A DNA stretch of 64,000 nucleotides, from contig NC_061771.1 of the NCBI RefSeq assembly GCF_022458985.1, forward strand, positions 23,517,501-23,581,500, given 5' to 3'. This stretch comes from Mugil cephalus. Lineage: Eukaryota > Chordata > Actinopteri > Mugiliformes > Mugilidae. The position numbers were made by a program, and so were the translations under genes. Numbering within the stretch: the first letter of the stretch is position 1; the number at the start of each line of letters is the position of its first letter. Positions 55,336 through 64,000 of the stretch are shown here, one piece after another. A model generated the notes under the pieces. That model saw only the letters and a list, made by a program, of their open reading frames with translations, did not search any database and had not been told where the DNA came from.

Positions 55336-58300
55336 AACCCAACTTTAGTTGTTTCTGCTCCAGTCTCCTTAGATGTTTTAGATGATTTAACTCTTCTCAA
55401 ACAGACTAACGTCTTATATGACTGATTAAGAAATGAGAAGCTGCTATTTTGCTTTGTTAAATCCTTTTTTTCTTGGCCAGACTGTGTCGTTTTCATACCT
55501 TTAGTTTCGAGCCAATGGTTCAATGGTAAAACCTGCGTGTTTCAGCAGGTGTCAGAGTCCCTAGTGTGAGTCGTGCTCCAAGAAACCTGAAGCCTTAATC
55601 CTTCCTGTCCTTCAGCTCAACAGCATCAAACTAAAGAACATCTTATTTGGCTCATTTCAAAGTCTTTGTACTCTCTATAACTAATACAGTCAGTGCAATG
55701 CACTTTTCTATAAGGACGACTAAGGATTTAGTCAAAATGTCATCAAGCAGCTCAGTTGTTGCATTATTCTGCATTTCCTCTAAACTGTGAAATTATGCAA
55801 ACACGCAGACGTGATACCTGGTAGTGACCGTAATGCAAGTCGGTGCATCTCAAGTCGTGGCCGTTCAGTTTCATTGTATGAACATTATATGTACAGAACA
55901 TTATATGTACAGCGATTGCCTGTGAATTGAAGTGGCGATTGTTGACCACATGTCATAGCAACACGGTAAGGCCAAGTCCTTGCTCCTCTGTGGAGGAGGA
56001 AAGAGCAGGTTCAGCTATCGAGTCATGTCCAGTGTGTCTGAGATTGAAGTTACTGAAAAGGCACGAGAGAGCTGAAGAAATGCAACCGTGGGTCTTGATG
56101 AGTTAAATAGATGCCGGTCAGAAGAAAAAAACAAAAAGTTGAGTGATATACAAGTGGAAAAGTGGAAGTAACAAATATGATGAGTGTAATGTGATGTGTC
56201 TTTACATAACCTTACAGGGTTGCATTTAGTTGGCAATTAAACTAAACACACACACACTAGCTCTGCTTCCTGTCCCGGTGTCCTGGGCACGCACCCAATC
56301 TGTGGACAGCCCGGCCTATGTCTCAAGCTGGGAATGTGCTGTTTTCTGTGTGTGTGGCGTGTTGTCGCCATGTCGTGGCTTGTGTCCTATTATCACCCCT
56401 CTCCACACACAAACACACAAAAACACACACACACACAGAGCTCTGCCCCCTCCTGGACTCGGCCAGAAGCCAAGACTGCAGCAGGGGGACACTTCATTCA
56501 GTCAGATCCGTGGGGTGAGAGTAGGGAGGGAGGGAGGGAGGGAGGAGATGAGATGTGTGTCTCCAGGATGAGAGCAGCGCTGTGGGGGTCACAAATAACC
56601 ACAACCTCCGACTGTCCACACCGAGGCTGGATGTGCAGGAATGTGGCGCTCACAAGTGTTTGTGCGTGTGTGTGTTTGTTTAAGTACTCGCACAGAACCA
56701 CTAAGTTCCAAAAAATTATTTTTTTATTCTGAAGGACCAATAAAATTATGGCAAATATTTACAAATAATTACTTCTTAATTTCACATTACAGGTACATAA
56801 GTGGAATAATTCACCAACAACAGTCACTCGGGTGGACGGATGGACAGGTACACAGACTGAGTATGAAGAGATGCGTCAGGCAAACTGCAATTTAATATTT
56901 CACAGTCAACTCAAAGCCGGGAAGATAAAATAACAATAATATTAACAATAGAAATATAAAAAAATAAGCGTAATATCAAATTCACCACTTATTTCCAGTT
57001 TTCTGAACGTAACCGATCACAATCCAGAACAAAAAAAAATCAAAATTAAAATTAAAAAAAAAAATGAGTAAAATGTAAAGGAAGAAAAATCAAGTGATAT
57101 GATATCTTTGGCAAATTCGCACTGCAGTAAAATACATTCAAATATTAAGACGACACACAACACACGAAGAGAAAAAACACCAAGTTTTGTCACTACTAGA
57201 AAATTGAATAAAAAACATACACGTTTTCTTAAAGAAGCATTTCTTTTTTCTCTTTTTTTTTTAAATCCTCCCCTCCAGAATATGTGAAGGCATTTCTCAT
57301 CTCTTTATGTTGTGTTTGTAATCTGTCCATCTGATAGTTTACGTTTGATTTTTATTTTATTTTTTTTGTTCGTTTGTTTGTTTTGTACAAGATATCAATC
57401 GTTTAAAACAGGCATCGCAGGCTTTGGTGAGTGTCACAGATATGTTTTCTGCAGTCGATTCTGAAGAACGGAACGAGCGGGATCGTTAAAACCGAATTCA
57501 TCCTTTGCACTCTGATGTATGTTTTTCTGTCTTTTTGTTTTTGTTTTTTTTTTTAATTGTCATTATTTCTTTTTTGTAGCAAAACATCACGGATATAAAT
57601 ATCTCTTTAACACCCCAGATAGGAAGCCATGGACACACGAAAAACTCCAGATTGTTACACGAAAGGCCACAGTAAGGTGAAAAATCATGTATCTATTCTT
57701 TTTTTTATCATTATTATTATTCCTTTACTTCTTTTTTTTTCTTTTTTTGATTAAAACATCTGCTTAAAAAGCACGGTCGATTTTTGTAGGCTGAGTCGCG
57801 TGTTCCTCCTCTTCCACAGTTGAATAATATTAAGATGTACAGAACATTGTAACACTTCAGTATGAGATCTGTCCAGAGCCTAGTTACATCAGCAAGCATG
57901 AAACAGATTGTGCCACTAATTGCTGTCAAGATGTGATGCTGAATTCCCCTCAGGTTTTTAGGAAAGGCAGTAGCCGTCTTCATGGATTCGTATTGAGATA
58001 CAGTCAGGCAGTGTGAGAAATCATAATAAAGGAGGAAAAGGAAGAAAGGAAGGGAAAAAAAAAAAAACCCAACAAATTTGCATTTATTTCAGGTTCCTAT
58101 TTGACTCGGAGCTGGGATCAAAATTCACGATGCAATTTATTTTCCTGGACAGTGAACTGAAGAAGTGCAGGAAAGGGAATGTTTTAGTGTCATCTCAAAC
58201 TAGACGGTTCTTTTTTTTTTTCTTTTCTTTTTTTTTTAAATGCTCTGTGGCTGCAAGGAGAGAGAAACGGTAAAACAGCAATAAGACGCCGAGTGTTCTC

Positions 58301-59130
58301 GACCAAGTGAAGAAGATACCGGCAGCGATATTGCCATTGAAATGACCTCGCGTTTTGGCTCGGGGAAAAAAACACCTGGCTTCATTCCTATGCAGGATTT
58401 CTGACAGGACAGTGAGCATCACGTCTGAATAGTCCGAGAGAAAAGTAAGAAAGGGGAGGAAAGAGGGATTAATGGGGCTGTCTCCGGAAAGGGAGGAGGA
58501 CTTTTTGAGGAAGGTCACGGGCCCGAAAATCAACAGAATAGTTTTTAATATTCCTAATCCTGGTGGTGTGGCGGTGCTTACGGGAGGAGAGGGGAGGCAT
58601 GGAGGTGGGGACGAGGGGGGGACGAGGGTATGAGATATGATGAGATTAGGGCTGAGGGAGGGGGAGAAAAAAAAGAAGACGGGACGAGCTTCTGATGGCA
58701 CAGCAGGTTTGGGCTCCCCTGGGGAACACGGGGGCACGAGAGGAGGGGAGATCACCACTTCGCAAAGGACAAAGGGAGGGAGCGCGAGGGTGTGTCTGTA
58801 CTTTATATTTATGTGTGTGTGTGTGTGCCACGCTTTTTACAGTACCACCCACAATGACAACAACCCCCCCACCCCCTCCTCCTCCCTCATCACTGCAGTC
58901 AATGTCACAGCTGCCAATCGAAAAGGGGCTGGCGGCCAGCGAGGATCCAGCCTCAACGAGCGAGGTCAAAGCAATGGCAAGGAAGGCTGTGTCACTACCA
59001 CACGCATAGTTAACAACTAATCCTGTTAACGTGTCGCTCGGCTCGCGGAGACTCCGGGCGACGGGCTCCGAGTCTGGATTTAGCTCCTCAAGGAGAACGA
59101 CTTTCAGTCAATATCCTGGCACGTTTGCAT

Positions 59131-59156
59131 CAGTGTGTGTGTGTGTGTGTGTGTGT
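59131..59156. repeat. (TG)n microsatellite
   Basis: A short run of alternating TG within the presumed pax5 3'UTR. Confidence 0.9.
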
Positions 59157-61205
59157 TGGGTCGAGGAAACGGGTGATTCGGTTATAAGACGCTCTGGTTA
59201 ATTAAAGCAAACAAGGAAACTGGTTTTAATGAACAAACTTGTTGTGTCTGTCGCTCACCGGGCTCGTTTCTACGTTTTGTGCCGTCTGTCCGTCCTCGTC
59301 GAGCCACTCGGCCCCCGTTTCGCTCCGCGTGCGGTCACGGCCCTGAACTTGGACGTTTCGGTCACAGATCCACAACGACGATTAGAAAGGGAGGAGAATA
59401 AGCACAGAGTGGATGGTAGGATGTCTTTTTAGCAGCTTAACAGTTACATGGTGTCATGTGGGGTCATCTTTACGATGTGGCCTGTAAAGTTCCATAGGAT
59501 GTCAAAGGGAGATGTTTATCCTTTTTGTAAGGAAGTCTCATTTTCCACATTACTTTTCCAGTTCGTAGCTTGCAAAATTTGTTAGCATGTGTTGTTTCTA
59601 GATGGCAACAGTTGCCTAGCAGCCATGGCCGACCATTTTCATGTGGACGACCTCCATAGTATTAGTCGTAATCTATAGCTATATGATGTGTGGAGAATTC
59701 ACCTGTACTGACACCTGTGGTCCAGTTAAATATGATTTAATGTTTCTGTGGGTTTGAACTTTGCCGTTGAACTGCAAAATATAAAATATATCATGTGCAA
59801 TATGCAAAATATATGCAATTGTTTGGGGATATTTTAAAAATGCTTTTCTTTTGCCTATTCTGGCTTTAAAGCTGCAAAAACAACCAAAAACAAACTAAAG
59901 ACTGTGCACGTTGTAACGCTGTGTTCATCTGAAGCATGATATCTTTCAGTCCAGGGTGAACTGACCATTCTTGGGATATATCTTAACATATTCTCCAAAC
60001 TTGTGGCTTGTCAATAGAACTTTTTTTTTTTTTTTTTCGTTCTGCAGATCTGTGACGGAAAGATCCAAGTTGGAGTGTGTTTCAGAAACTGGTGGTCTTA
60101 AAAACCTGCTGTTCATGCGCTGTTGAAAATATTATCTGACATTGGCTCTATATTAATGTCTTGTGAACGATAATTGAGAGTTTTGTTGCAGGAGTTACAG
60201 GGAGGGATGCTGAATCTTGTTTTAGTGACTCATGGTCAGTTGTGGGGGGCGGTTGGAGGGGGTGGGGGTGGGGGGCACGTTGAGATACAAAGGCACTGTC
60301 CTTGTTTTCAGCTGGTGTGGTTCAGGTTCAATAATGCCTCAGAAGGATCCAGAGAAAAAGACAGAAATAAGGAAAGGCTCCTGCTGCGGCGCCCACAGGC
60401 AGCACAGCAGGCGAGCCGTCATAAGAGTCTTCTTTAGAGTTGTGCACGCAACAACTTTTAAGGTCTACAAATGCAAAAGGATCCACTCTATTACTATTTC
60501 AAAAAATCCAGAAACAACAAAGATTGAGAAGCTACCAGCTTTGTGTGTGCCAGCGTTCGTAGTTATATTGTGTTTACGTAGCTAGATTTTGTGTCTCGCA
60601 CTGCAGATTTGGGACGTCCAATCTGTACGCTAGTAGAAATTACACAGTAGCAGTGAAGCGCTACAGTCAGCCACACATACCCCAAAGCAAAAAGAAAAAC
60701 AAAAGATACGCGAGCACTCGCAGACAATGGCTAAAACAACACCACGCAACCTTTTAAGTCTTTTTATCGAAAAGAAAACTCTCAGTCGCTAAAAAAATCT
60801 AAATTCAAATGTGAATCATTGAAATTGCTATCGACATTGTGACTTTCTCCTCTCGCTCACTGATTACTGTACACAGAATTGAAACAGGAAGCTACGCACA
60901 GGTTTAGGAAGGTATTGCCCTTCTCACAAGATCAACGTAGTGGGGCCCTCAGGCAGTCGGGAGGGATGACACACTGATTTCAGATCAGCGCTGAGGGGGC
61001 AAACCTGTCCTGTCTGTACACGATGGGTAAGGCCTCGACCCTGGTGTCATGCATTGTCACAGCGCAGAACTCATGTAGGAGACGAACAAAAGGAAATTTT
61101 CACGTTTTTTTTTTTCTTTTTTCATTTTTTTTTTCAAAAAAGGAATGCTTTTATAGAAACAATTTAAAACAGCACAAGGACATGTACTCAAAAAGGGGGA
61201 GCAGG

Positions 61206-61207
<2 letters not shown>

Positions 61208-61237
<30 letters not shown>

Positions 61238-61239
61238 AC
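61208..61239. repeat. (GAA)n microsatellite
   Basis: About 32 bp of AAG/GAA units, reading TTC on the pax5 sense strand. It lies within the presumed 3'UTR. Confidence 0.95.
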
Positions 61240-61602
61240 GTAGGTCGTGACAGGAAGTCTACAAAGTAAAATGGCGCCTTTAAAATGATGATTGAGTCTC
61301 TTTGTGCTTTTGTAGTTAGTCAGCCGATCCACTAGGGGGGGCCATCTTTGGGGAGTTTAGAGAGAGAAATAGAAAGACTATAAGAAAGAGAGAGAGAGAA
61401 AGAGAGGGTGCCCCTGCTTCCTGTTTTTCTTCTTCTGAATATACAGGAAGTGGATAAAAATGGCATCTTATTCAGCGGCACCTGTGTCAACTGATACCAG
61501 GCAACAAACTATGAACAGGAAAATCGCAATCTGATAACATTAGAAACAAAGAAGTCTTCTTATATTTGAAACTTTTTTTTCAAATTTCATATTTCACTGC
61601 AT

Positions 61603-61641
61603 CTTCGTCGTCGTCGTCGTCGTCGTCATCATCATCATCAC
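61603..61641. repeat. (CGT)n/(CAT)n compound trinucleotide repeat
   Basis: CGT units change to CAT units midway, consistent with C-to-T decay at CpG sites. It lies within the presumed pax5 3'UTR. Confidence 0.95.
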
Positions 61642-62894
61642 TACTCTAGCACAACAGCGTGACACTATTATCAGTCATTACAGACATTCACTCTCAGCAC
61701 GGAGTGCAGCGCAGAAAAGCTTCTTAATATATTACTTTGTCTCCATCATTATAAATAGCTCTTGATCGGGACTAAGACTCGACCGGGGAGGTAGGATAGC
61801 ACCTTCCTTGTACAGTAGCAACGCCTGGTGGAATAGATTTGGGCTCGTGAACGTGAGCGCGTTCGATGTCCCTTTCGCTCCTATTAGAGGCTGTGCTTCG
61901 CTGAAAGGCTGGTGTGTCGGACAGTGACGTTCAGACCACTTCAGATGAGAAATGTAGATGCCAGGCATGGATGTATTACGGCAGCTGGATGCAGAACTGA
62001 CTCACTGTTTACCGCTACCAATTGATGAGCTTCATATTTGTGGGGACTTATAGGCAGTGGATGAAAACACCAATGTGCACTTGCAGCAGATCCACGTAAC
62101 GTGGAAAATCTTGTCAATCTTCAAAGGTCTAGAATCTGTGATGTGAGTTTTCGTTAAATGAGCTGTTTGTTATACCCCACCCCTGTGTGACGTTCATCTG
62201 ATCATAATTAGGCATTACGAGGCCAGTCAAGCTTGGGATTTCTTTAAATTCAGTTTATTTAAAAATGACCAGAATTTGACCATATATATATATAATATAT
62301 ATATACACAGTAACAAACAAGGGTCAGGTATAACTTTTGTGACTTACACGCCCCGGAGGAAATGTGTTGTATCTGCAGGAAGGAGATTTGATTGATAATG
62401 ATGTGGATGGTTTTGGTCATTCGTCGTTGTGAGGATTGGAGAGGTTGGATTGTCTTTAAGTCATTGTAGCGTGGCATAGAAAAACTGATTGATGTGGGGG
62501 TCGTAAAAGCACTGTTTTTAAAAGGGGGGATCTGATCTGCTCATTCGATCACAACAAAGCTTCAGTCACTGCTGCACGTTTGATTAGTGAAAATCTAGAC
62601 CGGGGTATTGAGCACTGTGTTAAATCAGCTCTACACCCGTTAGTCCTCACAGTAACCGATGCAGTGTTGCGCCGCAGCCCGGGAGTGTGTTTGTTGGTTA
62701 AGTGTCAATCGAGTCAAATTCAAACTTCACTAACGTCAGGGATTTGAAATCATATCCTCATCGGAGTCCGTTCGTAGGCGGATTTGTACTGAGCGGTGCT
62801 GGTGCTATCCCTCCCTCCCTTTCCTCCCTCGTCTCTTGCCCCTCACCCTCCTCTTCTCTCTGCAGGTGGCGGGAGGGGAGGGGGGGGGGGGGGG

Positions 62895-62977
62895 TCAATG
62901 GCGGTCGTAGGCGGAGGCTGTGGCGGTGGCAGCAGGACCTGCCCCCCGTGACGTCGCACTGTAATAGTAGGGTGACC
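62895..62977 (-). CDS. pax5: Paired box protein Pax-5, last coding exon
   Basis: PAX5 is the B-cell commitment and midbrain-hindbrain transcription factor. The acceptor TCCTCCCAG is followed by two bases that finish a codon and then 26 codons and TGA. The peptide SPYYYSATSRGAGPAATATA and the ending SAYDRH match the C-terminal inhibitory tail shared by PAX2/5/8. The split first codon has the form xGG, which allows glycine as in PAX5 (LLGSPYYYS) but not serine as in PAX2 or PAX8 (LLSSPYYYS). Convergent orientation next to melk repeats the human MELK-PAX5 arrangement, which supports pax5. The preceding exons lie beyond base 64000. Confidence 0.85.
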
Positions 62978-63212
62978 CTGGGAGGAAACACAGACACAGG
63001 TAAGTCAGCTTTGACACAACTGGGTCTCGTTTTTCTGTTTCTGTTTCTGTTGGCTTGGTTGCTCATCAGGTGGTTTCAAGTTTCATCAGATGAGAAATCA
63101 GTGCAGATTAAAACATTATTGTCCTAAAACGTTTTTGCAAATTACATATTTCTTATATTCTTATATTATATATTTCTGCATTAGATGCAGAGCAGTGTTG
63201 GTGTCGTCTGAT

Positions 63213-63747
63213 TAGGGCAGGACGATTATGGGAAAAAATAATAATCAAAATTATTTTGATTGACATTGAACCACCAAAACTCAACTTTTAATATAACTTT
63301 TTATAGCTTAAATGTCAGAGCCTCCATTATCTCTCGCTGTCGCCGGGAGCTGGTGGGATGTGGAGTGGTATTGTAAAGAGTGTCCTCAATGGAGGACTGT
63401 GTGGCGGTGGCTGAATTTGAAGCGTTTTTTGGGTCTTTTGCTCCTTCAATACTTTGTCATAGATCACTTCATGGCAGAACTTTAAATGGTTAAATAAATT
63501 TGTTGTGTTGCTTTGGGTGCAGACACGACAGCGCGACAAACTTTGCAAAATGTCTCCAAATGACCAAAGTTGTTCTGCCTTTCTTTTCAACTAAAGGCTC
63601 AGGCCGGTTTTCTGCCATGTTGTCAATCGCTCGCTCCACAATAGATCCACACACGTCACACGCTTCCTGCAGCTGCATGCGACAGAGGTTCACATTAATC
63701 GTTTTTCTTTTTTGAGAAGCCAAAATTTGATTAATCATCCAGCCCTA
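63213..63747 (-). mobile_element. hAT element with BED-finger transposase remnant
   Basis: The ends are TAGGGCAGGACGATTATG and AATCATCCAGCCCTA, flanked by octamers CGTCTGAT and CATCTGAT (63205-63212, 63748-63755). That is a 7/8 target duplication of hAT size. On the minus strand broken frames (63738-63490 and 63590-63327) encode RPEPLVEKKGRTTLVIWRHF and CRVCTQSNTTNLFNHLKFCH, a BED zinc-finger as found at the N-terminus of hAT/ZBED transposases. The frameshift and missing catalytic part make it non-functional. It lies in the last pax5 intron. Confidence 0.85.
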
Positions 63748-63757
63748 CATCTGATTA

Positions 63758-64000
63758 ATATAAGTCAAATATTAACTCTGCTCTTTGTCCTGATTTTCTC
63801 TTTCTCAGCTCTAATTTGAGGCTTTTTTACATTTAAAAAACAAATAAATGTATTGGCAATGACTTAATAGCAGCTTTAAACCATCACTTGGGGGTAAAAT
63901 TTAAAGCGTGAGCAAAGAGAAGATAGACCATGATCCTTCACTGGGCATGAAAAGGACTTTCTCTTCAAAATAAGTTTGGCTAATCTGGTGATTTGTGTAA
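63758..64000. other. pax5 intron sequence to window end
   Basis: AT-rich intronic DNA between the hAT copy and the window edge. No exon or repeat is recognisable. Confidence 0.4.

Larger units (their letters stand above)
53936..56700. other. Intergenic region downstream of pax5
   Basis: No exon with consistent splice sites was found on either strand. It contains the Tc1 fragment at 55150-55335, a poly(T) run near 55080, a CA repeat near 56405 and GGGA repeats near 56525. Confidence 0.5.
56700..62894 (-). other. pax5: Probable long pax5 3' untranslated region
   Basis: This stretch follows the pax5 stop on the minus strand and holds no coding exon. It is rich in A/T runs and microsatellites, as long vertebrate 3'UTRs are. 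TTTATT at 56723-56728 reads AATAAA on the minus strand and could mark the end, giving a UTR of about 6.2 kb. Shorter alternatives are possible. The extent is inferred, not observed. Confidence 0.35.

Noticed and set aside
58195-58758. 187-codon minus-strand frame, proline/serine-rich
   Set aside because: It is low complexity with a poly-Lys end from an A/T run, lies in the presumed pax5 3'UTR, and has no domain or splice support.
62895-62977. pax2 or pax8 instead of pax5
   Set aside because: The split codon before SPYYY cannot be serine, and the neighbour is melk, as for PAX5 in human.
62702-63127. 141-codon plus-strand frame over the pax5 exon
   Set aside because: It is antisense to the pax5 C-terminal exon and contains a poly(G) run; there is no family resemblance.

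Overview
The window is nuclear DNA from a ray-finned fish, most likely a percomorph teleost. Every gene is split by GT-AG introns and the protein sequences are vertebrate. The intergenic DNA is full of fish-type repeats: Tc1-like elements, hAT elements, LINE tails, CA/TA microsatellites, and GGA and GAA tracts. No bacterial, viral or CRISPR-like content was seen. All exon models were built by hand from splice sites, reading-frame phase and family recognition; no database was consulted.

Layout. (1) 1-10299, minus strand: DNA polymerase theta (polq). Twenty consecutive exons cover a long N-terminal extension, the whole superfamily-2 helicase and most of the disordered central region. The polymerase domain lies beyond base 1. 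(2) 10300-11291: a short head-to-head promoter interval. (3) 11292-about 23825, plus strand: ptpn9, a CRAL-TRIO plus tyrosine phosphatase protein. It has an unusually long acidic and proline-rich linker and a 3'UTR of about 2.6 kb. (4) 24900-31750, minus strand: thsd4/ADAMTSL6 in a short form: signal peptide, spacer, six TSP1 repeats and a PLAC domain. (5) 36340-45570, plus strand: the mitotic kinase melk, complete. (6) 48330-49400, plus strand: a small spliced gene for a 161-residue hydrophobic membrane protein that I do not recognise. (7) About 56700-62977, minus strand: the last coding exon of pax5 followed by what is probably a very long 3'UTR.

The convergent melk(+)/pax5(-) pair matches the human 9p13 order. 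ptpn9 and thsd4 are linked on human 15q. The window therefore joins two ancestral linkage blocks, with polq (human 3q) at the left end. The genes do not form one pathway: polq serves end-joining repair, melk is a cell-cycle kinase, ptpn9 a vesicle-associated phosphatase, thsd4 a microfibril-associated matrix protein, and pax5 a B-cell and midbrain-hindbrain transcription factor.

No convincing new multi-gene system is visible. The items best worth following are the unrecognised small membrane protein, the thsd4 locus that seems to keep only the short isoform, the ptpn9 linker expansion, a Tc1-like relic abutting a ptpn9 splice acceptor, and a nested hAT insertion.
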